Assembly (NCBI RefSeq): GCF_000237925.1
Contig: NC_031496.1
Coordinates: 12,312,564 to 12,376,563, forward strand
DNA length: 64,000 nt
Reading direction: 5' to 3'
DNA from: Schistosoma mansoni
Lineage: Eukaryota > Platyhelminthes > Trematoda > Strigeidida > Schistosomatidae
Shown here: one piece after another, positions 10,411 through 23,775 of the stretch
Layout of the letters: every line of letters starts with the position of its first letter
How positions within the stretch are numbered: position 1 is the first letter of the stretch
The notes under the pieces: model-generated
Database searches by the model: none
Told to the model about the DNA's origin: nothing
The model's input: only the letters and a program-made list of their open reading frames with translations
Position numbers and translations under genes: made by a program

Positions 10411-13400
10411 CTCGATTCTGACTTTTGATTTCACTAGGTGGGTTTGATTCATAGTATGTGTTACTGGTTAAAGTGTTGTCAAACTCCAAATACCTGTGGC
10501 ATCTTCAGTGTCGTGTATGGTAAATACGAGCTTGTTATAATTCGGTCAGTCATGATCTACGTAGAGTCTGGTACACCTGTGTGTGTTGTTTTAGTTTACC
10601 AGAGCACTTTGGTACGAGATGAATTCCAAAAAATATAACAAGGAAGTTAAGGTAATGTAGTAGTAATGATAATGAAACAAACAGCATTGAGAATACGTTT
10701 CAAAGAGACAGTGATGAAGTAAGCATGAAGAAATGCTGTAACTCAAGATCAAGAGGAAGATAATGCGTGACCCCATTTGCGTCACTGTAAATGACTCCGT
10801 ACGACGCCACACGATCACTAGTGGTGGTTATCAAGCGAATACAAGCGTAGGTGACCTGCATCATTCAGGAAAACAACCAGTAACTTGCTCACAACCTATC
10901 TGTATACCCATAAAAATAGGCCGTCGAGATAGGTGGTAGTTATGCATACTCAATACTATCCCCAAACTACCTCATATGGAAATTCACCTTATCAACCAAC
11001 TTCCCATATTAGTATGCTCTATAAAACCTCAAAATCGCTTACCTTAGTCGTCTCATGATGCGTAAGAAGTACTTTGAAGTCACTTATGATTAAAACACCT
11101 GCAGTCGACACATATCTTTTACATTCATAGACTGTTTCACACATATTAAGCAACACAGAGTGAACTGCTCATCAATGTACTTACTATATCTATCATTGTA
11201 CGATGTCCAAACTTGCGAAATATAACCAGAATGTGTACGTACTAAATTCGCATTATATGACAGGAATTAATGAAGTTGATTTCCTGAACTCAAAACTGTT
11301 GGAACCCAGTCACAAACTATCGGTCTTTTTGACCAAACATATACAATCCTCATAGCTAGTTGTAATCAGTGTGACGGTCAGTAATGATACGACATTTTAA
11401 GGACTCCGCATCAGTCACCAATCGGTCCTACTGAAGTCTGTGATCAGCTTTTAAAGACATTGATACTTTGGGCAAGATAAGTATCAATTGAGCAATGTTT
11501 TCCTCCTTAATGTGTATTCAAGAGACTAACCGAAAACCCACTGTAATAATTTTTGTTAGTCCTATAATCAGACTGAGCCTTTAGCTTATTTGATCAGATA
11601 AATGTAATGCTTGTATTGTTGCAACATAAAGTAATCACTACTTATCGGTCAAGATAATCCCGGAAACAGGGAAACAAACGGTGTACAATTTCCTGTGCAT
11701 TCAACAATAGGTGAAAGCTATAGATTCATTTATAACAAAATCGCTTAGTGATCGGTAACCAGACTTTGAACGAACACTAACGATATATCGAGTACCAACA
11801 AATTTCTTGATGTTGTAACTTTAATCGACATCGATAATTAGGTTATCAAACATGTCGTATGAAGTTCTACTTCACATGCATTTAAATGCTCAAGATTAAG
11901 TCAGTAAATATATACTGCTGTAGTTTCACTGCTATTGGGTGATACTCCAACGCTTCGAAACAGTGAAGTTTTATCAATCCACTTTTCTACAGACTGCTAT
12001 TTTATTGCTTGATAAGACATTGGTCCGACGCACTAAGGGTATCGTAAATTCCTAAGACTTACTAGAATAGTCAACTAAATCAACCAAGAAAGTCTTTAAT
12101 CGTTCTAAGTTTTTATTTCTCTGTTCAATAGTTAGAAATGAAGTCTGGATTGCACTATTCATCGTTGAGATGGACCTGTGACTCTAAAAATGAATGGATT
12201 TGTAAATATCATGAAGTAGCAAATTCTCTAAGGTTACAGATTCATTCTTCTATGAGTACGAATATCAGTAGTTTCTAGGTTCAGGAATACTTGTTTCCAA
12301 ACATTCGAAATTGATTAAACCCATTAAGCCTTCAGAGTAGTATTGATCTTAGCTTTATACTTATTGATATTATATGAAAGATAGATCTGTAGCAATTTAG
12401 ATGATAACCCTTGGTAGGACTGAAGGATTTTCTCGTCTTTTGAGCTCCAATAGTATCCAGTTATTTCCAGAAAAAACAATATCTTTGTTTATCATTCTCA
12501 AATTATTTGATTACGTAACCACTTGTAGGAATATTTCATCGAAGAAAACTAGAGTTTGTACTTTAAATGGTTTCACTAAATTATGAATGAACACCCGATA
12601 CAAGGAATCATCACTAAACGATTTGCCTGCATCAGAAAGTTCGAATTCATTGACGTAAAAAAAACAATCATATCCTTCCGGAAATTTGGAAAAATAACTA
12701 CCCATCCAACAATTCATTTATTATTGAAGTAGGTACATATTGTGCTCGTCAAAATGTCTAATTATTGCCCAATGAGTGTTTATCATGAACAAGTGTCAAA
12801 GTCCGTATTATTTTACTCATATTAAGTTAGCGAGTATCATTACCCTCTCAAAAACGTGATCGTTGAGTATTTCAATTCATATATTACTGTTACATTTATA
12901 AAACTAATATTCACATAATCTGCAATCATATTGCTCATGAATTACGAAGTAGTTTGATGAAACTGTTGGTAATCTCTATTCTTTCACCTAAATTTTTCAA
13001 ATCTTACATACACAAATTAACTGCTCTTACATATTTAAACTGTCATAAAGTAGTTCAACTATACAGGACAATAAAATAAACACTTTCACCAACTTAAGCT
13101 TACACACTGCTCTTAATATTGAGAGTAATTAGAAGAAATCGTTAGGTAGTTTACCCAAACGACTCTCAATCAGTAGTCTGCAAGTTTAAAATTGTCAATA
13201 CCTACTTCATGTTAAGGATTCAGTCAATATAGTTATTTTATGCACTAACACTGGTTTAAAATAGAGCACATAAACTTGTACCAGGTAAGCGAGTTAATGT
13301 TGACTGAAATTCTGTTGCACACTATCAAGATAATCTACATGACTAACATAAGACTTACAAATGAAAAACTATATTAATTAGTGAGAAGCCATCACTTGTT

Positions 13401-13555
13401 GTTAAATTATACGTAGAACCAGATAATCAATAAATATATTAGCTTTAAAAGTATATTACTTCCGTCAAAAGGGAAACTTCATACATAAAGTAAAAACCCT
13501 AAAGAAATATAACACTCAGTTTCCAAATAATATTATTATCTAAACACTTTTTTAA
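10411..13555. other. Intergenic, no gene recognised
   Basis: About 3.1 kb with only short chance frames. I found no exon pairs, tRNA-like boxes or known repeat landmarks. Confidence 0.45.
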
Positions 13556-13804
13556 TTGCAAAATGCCTCGAGAATTCAGACTAATACCACTAGAGACAAC
13601 ATTTCTTCAAGAGATATACTTCATAAGCGCCAAGTGGTAATTGGTCCTAATATCTCAGACTATAATATACTTTTCACGGCTGATGGAGGTAGAAAGACGT
13701 TCGTAAAAAAGTACACAAAAGTTGATAAGGCCTCTGCTTTTTATTCGACAACTACTCATGATCACTTTGTAGTAACTCTTACAAATATGACAGAGATACG
13801 TTAA
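13556..13804 (+). other. Unassigned open frame, possible terminal exon
   Basis: An 82-codon open frame with non-random-looking composition (NILFTADGGRKTFVKKYTK) ends in a stop close to the 3' end of the eIF2B beta gene on the other strand. Its first in-frame codon is TTG, not ATG, so if real it would be an exon. No upstream exon was found. I do not recognise the protein. Confidence 0.2.
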
Positions 13805-14159
13805 CATCGAACGCATAGTGCAATGTTCTAATGGGTAGAAAAATTAGATATTACAAATATATTATTTTTATTTATAACAATCTACCCAATGCTCAATTTA
13901 TTTGAAATTATCAAGTCAAACCCTGGTAATGATACCTACATAGTGAAAAACACAAGAGGTACACGAGTCAGAATGATTATAAATCGTTTTTACACTTGTC
14001 TTAGTGATGAATTACATATATCAATAATCAAACTTCTTGGTTATTTTTTAAGTGAGTGAGCATGATTAGATTTTTACATTATATGAAGCCACATGCTGAA
14101 TAAATCAAAACTTTTTAACCAAAAAAACTTTTAAAAATATTTTACACAAATTATTTGAG

Positions 14160-17100
14160 CTATTGATCCCATGTCGTGATTGTCTTAATATCTGCAGAGT
14201 GGAACAATTCTCGTCCAAGAGCATATAAATATGATGGGGCATGAGTGCCAAGATTTGTCAAAAATAAACTGACAAGACCTGAAGGTATAATTTCCCATTT
14301 TGGGACCCAAACAACCGGACCTTCGCTAGGCTGATGATAAACTAACCCTTCGTTAATTAGTTTAGGCTCATTTGGCGGTAAAATAACTGATGGACTATCC
14401 AGCCAATTTGGCGAACTATCACTGGGATTAGCAGTAGGCTGTACAGAGAATGATGGTGTTGATCGAGAAGAGTGCTTGAATGGAATAGGAGAGAGTTTGT
14501 GATGCAGTAAACAAACGTAGATCTGAAAATTAAAAAAGGCGCCTTTTGATTAAATGAACATGAATATTAACTTTTCTTGTCTTCAAAACAATTCTTTGCA
14601 ACCCAAACTCCATCTATAACGAACATATTCTCTAGTTTAATTTATTCAGCTATGAAACCAGGAAAGGTGTTTAGTGTTTTATCACTAAGCAGTGAATCAC
14701 TATAGTGAATAATACTTTATTTCAGTCAGTCCATACATTTCAACTTTACAATAGTTAGCAATGAATGATGTAACATCGCAGTTCATGGGCATCATATTAA
14801 CCAGTGAAGATGCAATAGACGGTATTGAATATATTTATATCAGAAACATTCACGTGTGACTGTAAGATCATGAAAATATTCATCAACTCTGTATATACCA
14901 ATATATCAAACCATTTGAGTGAAACGCCTATTCACACTTCTTAAAAGATTAACAGGCGTTAGTTAAGCAATAATTATACAATCGCTATGTTAAGGATTCC
15001 CATTACATTAAAACACATGTTCCTCACCACGGCTCTACACTAATATATGTTTTGTAATTAAGAATAAAATCAATGCCGAATAAATGGTGGTTGGTCAATT
15101 TGACAATATTTTCTCTAAACTAGTAATCAACTAGAAACCCGACAGATGTAAAACCAAATCGAAAGGCACAATCATATAATCGGTTGATTATAGTGATTCA
15201 TTAGGTAAGAACAAAGCAATTGAGTATAAACATTCAATGTTATTCGTAAAACTAATAACATATAATTCGGGTACAAGGAAAATTAAGTAACCAGATTGTC
15301 AAGTTAGATAGATCACGTAAAATACAGTGAAATAGGATTGAAAATTTTGAGAAACTTAGTAACTATAGAGAGGGCCGTGGTAAATTAAGAGGATGAACGA
15401 ACCTTTTCTATATACAAAGACTAAGTTTATTGATGCACGTATCTATTGCTTCTGCTGTATGTAAAAGATAGAGTCTGGAAATATATGGACCAAATTTGAT
15501 GGAATTCTATCAATAACTTTATAACATACATCTTTATCAACATGGCGACTGCCGTTTGTTAAATATGACAAAAAGAAGCCTCTGAATGCCCTAGTACGGC
15601 CGGGGGTGGGGAGAGTCCGCTCTCCCTCTCAGAATGCTCTAATATGGCTACGCGTATACAACCAATATCAAGGATGTCCTACCCACTGATTTCTAGTGAT
15701 GGGGGTGTTGCTTACGAAATTGAGAGAACGAAAAACAAACGTCCAACGCTTTAACCGGGTTAGTGAGTACAGAGGATCCGCCTAGGGGAGTTGGAAAACC
15801 CTAATTTCAAGCCAATTGTACACATAGGCTCCAGGATCACCGGCTACTATGAGGCTACATCACCTAACGTTGCCCCACTGCCTGGTGGACTAGACTTCCA
15901 AGTTAAAGGTTAGGGGAGTTCTCCCCTAAGAACACCACCTGCTTCCATTGGGGCTTCCGAACAGTATGCCAGCCCACACGCAAACTAAATGATAACTGTA
16001 ACTAGAAAAACTATTTAATCCTCATTCTCTAAATCACACCTAAAACTATTCGTTAATATTTGTTTTTATTTTACATCCTTTATTCCGCTTTTCTATACTC
16101 CTTTATTCTTCAACTCCTACAGCAGCTCGCCTATGGTGGAAATTCTGTCCTACCTAAACGATCACAAGTCATTGATTGGTTGAAATTGGAATGCCACCAT
16201 TAAATAAGAATTCTGAACTGACCTTTCTGAAATCACGTATGCCATTCAAACAGCCTTCCTCCTGCACACTAATCTAAATCGGACAACGGTTAGGCTTGGC
16301 TATATCTTTAGAAAGTCTCAACATCGATTTCTGTTGTCGATCTGGGACCCTTATCCATGACTTCAGTGAAATACTACAAATTCGCTCTCCATCTGTCGCT
16401 TCGAAAAGCTTGTTTCGTGTGAATTTATCCGGGGAACCGGTGGCATCTCTGTATTCTTTTTCTGGCATTAGCGTTTCACAAAGAGCTATAGCTGAGGCAA
16501 CACTAGTCAACTGAATTCCCAATAACAGTTGATAATGTGTTGTTAGATTAGGAATCCCCATCGAAGTGAGAAATCGGTGTGAGAAACGATGCCTTCTTGT
16601 TATTACAGCCTACACCCCAGTAGATTGTAACCAAGACGCAACTAAGGATGAGTTCTACTACTAGCTAGATGATCTTAAGAAAATGAGTCTTATGGGTGTT
16701 AGAGTGCTAGCAAGAGATTTGAATACGCAGCTCGGACATCTAGGAACAAAGAGACGTTTGAGTGGCCGATGGGGACTTGTTGGTTGCAGGTTAGATGACG
16801 GTGACCGTCTACTACAACTTTGCACAGACCATAATCTATTTCTGGCTAGCACTAACTATCGGCACGGTCACTGCCGATGTGCTACCTGCCGTTTTCCCTC
16901 CGTATATCAAGCCTGGACTCAGATTTATCACATAGCGATCAGCTAAAGCTGGCATGGTTGAGTACAAGGCTAACACTTCCTTAAGAATTCTTATCTGGAC
17001 TCTGATTATGCCCTTGTTTGTGCTGATCTTATCTTACGTTTCAGTGGCCAACTAATTCATTGTCTTAAAAGGATCGTCGTTAGAAAATTGGTTTCAGCTT

Positions 17101-20100
17101 CTGTCACAATCAAATATCAAACCAAGCTAGGTCAAAAGCTAGCTATTAACGCACCAAAAGTATAGGTGAGCATTGGATGCTAATGCATGATACCATGAAA
17201 ATAGAGAGTAAAGTCACTGGCAGATGCGAAAAAAAAACTCACTTATAAACACTAGGATCCTACGGGCTCTTTACAATTCGTTAGGCACGTTGGCCTACTC
17301 TGACTAACCATGAGTTTGATGACAAACGCAGGTTTTTACGTAATGAAGTTGTGCAAAGTCTGGGTAACGGCCTAGAAGTCTTGTCGTCGGAACATGCTAA
17401 CGAGTTTGAAACAGTAACTGCATCTGATAACTATCCGAAGGTCTTTCAACTCATTGGAGTCACCGGAAGAAAGAAGTCTGGCGCGAGTGGAACAATCTGT
17501 GAAGCTGATGGGATGCCAATCAATAGCATCTATTGACATCTTGGACAGTGGGCAGAATTTTTTGAGGAGCATTTCAACTGATCTGTTGCCCCGGCGACCT
17601 ATCAGACTGTCATGCCCTCCATGGCATGTGACGACTGATCCACTTTACAAGGCTAAAGTCCTCAAGGAACTGCAACTCTTAAAGCGTTACAAATCACTAG
17701 GCCCAGATGACTTACTTCTGGCCCTTTTTTAAGATGGTGGCGACTTTCTGGCCAAGGAACTGACTGAGTTGTTTACAAAGGTCTGGCAACCAGAGAGTGT
17801 TCCAACATTGTTAAATGAGTCCATAGTTGTCCCTATCTTTAAGAATGGTTCACGCCGTTTCCGCAACAACTATGGGGGGGATAAGTCTACTTTCGATCGC
17901 GTCCAAACTATTAGCTTTCGTCACACTTCGTAGATTGTTCAAAACCCGAGAAAGATCGACCTGGGAGGAGCATGCTAGTCTTCGTTCTAGTCAAGGATGT
18001 ATTGATCATTTATTCACCCTCCGCCTAATGTTAGAACACCGCCATACTGATTACAGGCCAACAACCGTTGTGTTTCTTGATATTAGGGCCACCGTCGATT
18101 TTTTGGACAGGATAGTCTTCTGAGATTCTTTGTTGAAGGGCTACCTGAGTTTATTAATAGTTTGAATGCCCCATAATACAAATACCTCAGGTAGAGTGAT
18201 GGTATACAACCGTCCTTATCCTTCGTTTCATCAATCAGTGGGGTTACGCAGGGTTTACCAGTCACACTATTCCTCTTCAACTTTGCCATCAATGACGTTC
18301 TGGAAACAGCTCTGATGGATGCAGGTAGTGGTGTGGACCCGTTGCCTGGAGAAAGAGCACTCGACCCTGAGTATGTGGAGGATACTGTCTTCCTGTGCGA
18401 TGATACCCAAGCCATGCAATCCGCACTTAATCAGTTGGTAATTAGTGTCCGTAGGTAAGGTATGTGCTTTGCACCTTCGACGTGCAAAATACTTCTACAA
18501 GACTGCCAGGACCCTAACCCTGCACTTACCATGGGTAGTGAGTAAACAGAAGTAGTTGAGAAGTTCGTGTATCTGGGTAGCTCCATAAGTGCTGGTGGTG
18601 GCGTGAGTGATGAGATCAATTCATGTATAGTGAGATCCAGATCGGCTTATGCCGATCTGGGCCATCCTTGGAGCCTTCATGGTGTTAGTATGGGTGTGGA
18701 AAGTTGGATCTATGACGCGTCAGTGAGAACAGTTTCTATCAATGCTTGTGAAAGCTGGCCTCTCTGAGTTGAGGATGTTAGACAACCCTATGTGTTTGAT
18801 CATCGTCGTGTCCGAAGGATAGCTGAAATCCAGTGACAAAACAATGTTGATAATGTAGAGGTTCGGCATCGTGTGTTCGGACACAGAGACGATAATTCAA
18901 TTCGTGCCACTATCTTGACTTCGGTAGCTTGGACATGTGCTACGAATGTCGTTCCAGAGAATTCCACGTCGTGCATTATTTGCCGTCGCTGGGACTGGTT
19001 GAAAAAAGCGGAGGTGGTCAGTGTATGACATGGTGTCGTGATATGAAAGGAAGCTGTACAAAACTGGCTTCTGTTAGTCCTTTACGACTCCCTGATTGGG
19101 GTCTCAGAGATGGTGTAACACAGTGGACAGAGACGTTATCAGACATGGCTCAGAACAGAAGCCAACAGCAACCCTTCTGTAACCTTTTACTCTCTTTATA
19201 AAAGTGAGCACTTCTTTTACTAAAAGAATTATTTCCCGTTGGATGTTTCTCAACTGAACTGCTCCTATCATTAATATAATTATATTATTGTTATATATTG
19301 CCCCCAAATGCCCTGGTACGTCCGAGAGTGGGGAGAGTTCGCTCTCCCTCTCGAAATGCTCTCACATGGCCACGCGAATATATAGCCTCTACCAGGGAAG
19401 TCCTACTCACTGCCTTCTCGTGGCATCACTGTTGTTTACGAAATTGAAAGGACGAAAAGCGAATGTCCGGCGCTTTAACCGGGTTGGTAGACGCGGAAAG
19501 TTCACCTAGGGGAGTTGGAAAACCTTGATTCTAAACCAATGGTGCATATGGGCTCCAGTATCCTGATGGAACGAATGGCGTATGAACCTGTTGTTGGTCA
19601 CCGGCTATCATGGGACTGCATCTCCTCACGATGCTTCACTGCCTTGTGGACTAGACCTTCAGGTCAAAGGCTCGGGGTGTGGCCCCCTAAGAAGATCACC
19701 TGCTTCAGTCTGGGCACCTGGGCAGTATCATAGCCCTCACACAAATCAAATGAGATTTGTGAGGCGCATATTTATCTGGTGCTTCCTTGTACCAATATTT
19801 GTGTGTTTAAATAAATAAAATAAATAAATTATTGTTATATCACTTTCATACACTAATTTCTAGTGATTTATGTTCCTTCTTTTTATTATACTGACTTTAT
19901 CTCTTCACAACCTCATTTGTACTGTAAGGTGCATATATGTTTGGTGCCCCCTTGTACCAATTTTGATATGTTCAAATAAATATAAATCTTACTACTCTCT
20001 TTTCTCATTTGGTCAACAAAGAGAGCCGATGTTCAGAACTACTAGTTCCACAAATAACATTAAATATTTATACCTAGTTGCCTTATTTTTATTGTTACTC

Positions 20101-21640
20101 AATGAATTGCTATAATTAACCGATTATATGGTTGTGCCTTTATATATATATATATATATATATATGCTCAAAGCAAACAGATCACCATGAAAGAAAAACG
20201 AATAATTACAATTGTGGAATGAATAGCAGTTGGAAATCTCAGGTATGATGAATGGTATTTATCGCAATAATGGTGTGGTTTAATTTAAACGAACGCACAT
20301 TCTAACCAATGTTGTTGTAGAAATCGAATAAAGCACTCAGTCGGATGACATGGATCTTCGTATTTACTAGTCTTAAGGGTATTGAAATAACCAACAGCTA
20401 AATGCTATCATGAGTACATCCAAACTGCTGTAAGCGGAAAGCGTAAACGGTGACAATCGACAATATGTTAAATATTGCATGATGTAATTCATTTACAACG
20501 TGTAGATTCGTGCGCTCAACCGTGAGCCACAATCAACATGTGAAGGCTAGCCCTACTATGAGCCTGCTTGAACCTAAGTAAGGTGAGACTCGAATCTGAG
20601 ACCTGATAGCTAAAGGTCAGTCTTAACCATAGTATCTATATGTAGCCAGTGTTTATCGTATCAAACAGCTTACCGGGATCGAGAAGCTTTTAGCTGCAAG
20701 CATAACGCCGTAAGTCCCCACTCTAGCTTTTAACGTTCCATCAGGATAAACAGCCTGGCAGCTAACAATTACCTAGAAGATTAATATGTCGCACAAATCT
20801 TACTTTATTTATTCGCGACATCAAGCCGAAAACATGGCTATCAGGGACCAAAATGACATCGACACTATCCTTTGATAGTTCTTCAGCTATTTTATGTCCC
20901 TTTTAAAATTAAATGAACTGGTCTACTAATTACCAAGTTGTCAGGATAACATTCACACACTATAACTTTGAAGTTTCTTCCTCTTTTCGCAGCGTGCTAG
21001 AAAAGATAATATCAAGAATGTATCACATACACGAAGAAAATGGTGTACTGCCTTGGAATACCCTGAAGTCATGATGAGTTCATCGGAGTGGATGAAATCC
21101 AGGGATAAGTCACCCAAATTTGTTAGGCAAGACTTTACCTCAAGTGCCAAATCATCCAGTGTGCTAACAATAGGCTCTAAAATATCGTTACGAGAAACTG
21201 TTTCATAAGCTTCATTTCCTACAGCAAAAAGGCGGTTCTACAAAAAGGTCAGGCTTATATCAACAAACTGTTAAATTCTCCTCAAAGTCTGCGTTTTCTC
21301 CCATTTGGAACCTATATAACAAACATATATCAGTCAGGAAAACACATACTTGAGTGCTTCCTCGCGAAAAGCTTTTAAAACCCTCAAAGTTGTATTGAGG
21401 ACTACGGTGTTATCATCGGAGTATTTACAGAGATCATGTAACTTTTTTATAATTAAATCAATCAAGCTCCTACTAGTGTTAGAATTAAGACAAATTACTT
21501 TAGATCACACCACTCTCCCGACTCGACAATGTGTTTTAAAACGTTGAGCGTTGAAAGTGATGTTTTAACTGACGAATTTCTAAAAAAAGAATAAAAAAAC
21601 ATGAAACGAACTACCGATTAATCGATGGTATTTGGAGCAT
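14160..21640 (-). CDS. EIF2B2: Translation initiation factor eIF2B subunit beta
   Basis: eIF2B is the cytosolic GDP-GTP exchange factor for eIF2; the beta subunit belongs to its regulatory core. Nine exons on the minus strand join in phase: 21615-21640, 21499-21579, 21470-20 nt acceptor option giving 21350-21469, 21269-21311, 21031-21237, 20934-20996, 20804-20899, 20674-20772 and 14160-14522 (stop). The predicted protein is 365 residues, close to the usual 350. Family landmarks include FIHSDELIMTSGYSKAV, KRGRNFKVIVCECYPDN, DSHVFGLMSRINK, GTYGVMLAAKSFSIP and the C-terminal PSGLVSLFLTNLGTHAPSYL. An in-frame stop lies directly before the ATG. The first seven introns are 29-38 nt; the last is 6.15 kb and full of repeats. 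The last exon has a Ser/Pro-rich insert of about 40 residues. The donor of exon 4 (GTTTGT) is weak, and exon 1 is only 26 nt, so these are the least certain parts. Confidence 0.9.
15583..16000 (+). repeat. Family B retroelement, second subfamily, 3' end lost
   Basis: Starts at AATGCCCTAGTACGGCC and runs to about CCAGCCCACACGCAAAC. It shares the diagnostic block GGCTACATCACCTAACGTTGC with the copy at 61.2 kb and differs there from the others, which read CTGCATCTCCTCACGATGC. It lies in the last intron of the eIF2B beta gene, antisense to it. Confidence 0.8.
16280..19200 (+). mobile_element. RTE-type LINE, old degraded copy
   Basis: The plus strand carries broken pieces of an endonuclease and reverse transcriptase in several frames. 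The endonuclease part is at 16290-16950 (pieces such as RCLLVITAYTPVDCNQDATK and GDRLLQLCTDHNLFLAST). The reverse transcriptase is at about 17640-18560, with the YADD box worn to EYVEDTV near 18370. The C-terminal piece ends WTETLSDMAQNRSQQQ before 19200. Many stops and frameshifts make it non-functional. It aligns piece by piece with the LINE at 53.3-57.8 kb but is clearly more diverged, perhaps a different subfamily. It lies antisense within the last eIF2B beta intron. Confidence 0.85.
19297..19827 (+). repeat. Family B retroelement, complete with 13-bp target-site duplication
   Basis: The copy runs from TGCCCCCAAATGCCCTGG to an AAATAAATAAAATAAATA tail. It is flanked by the exact 13-bp repeat ATTATTGTTATAT at 19284-19296 and 19828-19840. 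This shows insertion by target-primed reverse transcription, probably by machinery of a resident LINE. No protein domain is encoded. Confidence 0.9.
19915..19985 (+). repeat. Family B 3'-end fragment
   Basis: A short 5'-truncated copy: GGTGCATATATGTTTGGTGC through TTGTACCAATTTTGATATG and an AAATAAAT tail. It sits 75 bp after the complete copy, in the same orientation. Confidence 0.75.
20141..20164. repeat. (TA)n microsatellite
   Basis: An uninterrupted TA run of about 24 bp in the last eIF2B beta intron. Confidence 0.9.
20535..20640 (-). repeat. tRNA-like SINE relic
   Basis: The minus strand has a tRNA-like layout with AGACTCGAATCTGAGACC-type sequence on plus (reverse of a B box) and TTAACCATAGT as the reverse of an A box. 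It has no hammerhead. Confidence 0.4.
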
Positions 21641-21990
21641 TCAGAGAGTTTTTGGGTATTTCTTTGATAACAGTGAACAATATCCCAAACAAAAATCCAC
21701 AACCTATGAAACAAAAACAAAATCATCATCATAAATTAGAACAAATCAAGCGAACTGCAATAACCAGTTGTATACTATCGAAACAGCAACATTTTTTGTC
21801 ATATTACGTATCTACTGTCTATCATTTACATAATAAGATCTTGCTGTATTACGACGAATACCACTATTCAAAATTAAGATGAAAATTATGATTGAAGGTT
21901 TCCTTGTTTCCCCTATGGTTAATTAGTTACTTTTTCGATGAGGATAAAGTAATCTTAACATAGATTCGAATATGCAAGTCTGATATCTGC

Positions 21991-23775
21991 CAGTCAGTCA
22001 GCTACAACGTAGAACCAGGCATATATATGCATCTCATTAGCACAAGATGAACACCAAATTCATAGAAGTAGCTCATTTAATGGTGGTAATAAATAAAAGA
22101 AAGGTTGTATATAAGGATATAGAACAGGATGAAAGACAGATGTGGAGCAATTTTAATCTCATATTTTAAAGGCAGACAGAGAGTATATACACCTACGCCA
22201 TTGTGATCGATTCTAAGCCGTCACACAGAGTTTCCAACCATTGGTTACGATAGTCACGCGAACCCCAACCAAGTAGTCTGCATCTACCAACATGGCTAAG
22301 ATTAGAAGTTAGTGACTTCAAGCACTGATGCCACGTTTTGGTTTGGCCACCCCTAACTCTTTTTCAACCATCCCCAATACTAGTCAGCATAGCGCGTCGT
22401 GGTAATCGGTGTTCAGGCATACGTAACACGTGGCCCAACCATCTCGGTCGATGAAGATTCACAACTTCATCAACTGATTTACCATCATTCCCTAATACCC
22501 TGTATCTAACCTCACTATTACTTACCCGGTGATCCCAGCAGATGCGAGCAATATTTCTAATATATTTGTAATCAAATACTAGTAACTTACGAGTATCTTC
22601 TACTCTTCATGACCACGTTTCGCAGCCGTAAATTAGAACAGAGCGGACTGTTGCTCAGTATACTCGTTCCTTAATTGATAGACAGATGTCTCGCTTTTGT
22701 TATAGGCGTTGTAAGTTGACAGAAGCCAAATGAACTTCTTGAATGCGCACAGAGATTTCGTCAGATATCAACCCATTAGGGCTGATCAGACTTCCAAGAT
22801 AAGTGAGGTTATCGACGCGTTCGACTCCTTCACTCCCTATCCTTAGTTCAGGTGTTGACGCAGGCTAGTCATGGAGCAACAACTTGCATTTAGAGGGGGA
22901 GAAATGCATTCCAAATGTCCTTGTATTGTTACTCAGTGCTATCAAAAGACTCTGCATTTTGTCAAAGTCTTCACCAAACAGGATTATGTCATCTGCGTAT
23001 TCTAAGTCGCTTAGTGGACCCCCTGGTAGGAGATCAATTCCTGAAAATTCAGTCGAAGAGAGTGTTATTTCCAGCAATAGGACTATAATGAAGTTAAACA
23101 AAAATGGGTATAGTGGACAACCTTTACGGACACCACTTGATGTTGTAAAATCAGATGACAGTTCGCCATAAGCTCTCACTCGACTGGTAGTGTTCGAGTA
23201 AAGAGCCTTCACAAGGTTTATGTACTTCTGAGGTACACCTTTCAATGACAGACACTGCCACAGAACCTCTCGGTCTACAGAGTCAAATGCTGCTTCTAAT
23301 TCAAGAAAAACTATCATTGTCTGACGCCGATAAGCATGTCTGTGCTCTAAAATCTGACGAAGAGCGAATATGTAGTCGATACAGCCACGGCCAGGTCTGA
23401 AGCCAGCCTGATTTTCTCGTGTTTGCAGTTCACGAGTCTTAGTTAGGCGCCCGATAATTATTGATACTAGTATTTTAGATACTATATTAGTCAGACTAAT
23501 CCCTCTACGGTTATCACAGGATGATTTCGACCCCTCCTTATATATTGGGACAATAAGTGATTGTGACTAGTAGGATTGGATTACGTCCAACTCCTAGATT
23601 TTAGCTAAAATATTAGTGAACCTTATATTTAAAATTGGACCACCATATTTAAAGACCTCTAGAGCCAATCCATCTGGACCAGCTGCTCCTCCTCGTTTCA
23701 GATTAGCTATAGCCTTTTGAACTTGAGCTAGAGTTGAGGGACCGACTTCAATGTTCCATTCAGACATATTTGCAT
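21991..23775 (-). mobile_element. RTE-type LINE, 5'-truncated copy
   Basis: On the minus strand, the reverse transcriptase is recognisable from about 23770 down: palm motifs LELEAAFDSVDREVLW, SSGVRKGCPLYPFLF and LEYADDIILFGEDFDK (catalytic YADD box kept) lie in an open frame at 22865-23317. The remaining C-terminal part to about 22190 has breaks. The 3' end carries the AT-rich UTR and finishes in a GACT-type short repeat (CAGTCAGTCAG on plus at 21991), like the copy at 53.3 kb. Only the 3' 1.8 kb of the element is present. It lies between the two divergent conserved genes. Confidence 0.88.

Noticed and set aside
16274-16561. 95-residue minus-strand frame in the eIF2B beta intron as an extra exon
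   Set aside because: It is antisense to the LINE endonuclease and has no phase-compatible splice sites with exons 8 and 9.
18637-18660. Strong hairpin with arms CCAGATCGGC and GCCGATCTGG, like a terminator or regulatory RNA
   Set aside because: It falls in a worn LINE coding segment and is not shared by the other LINE copies.
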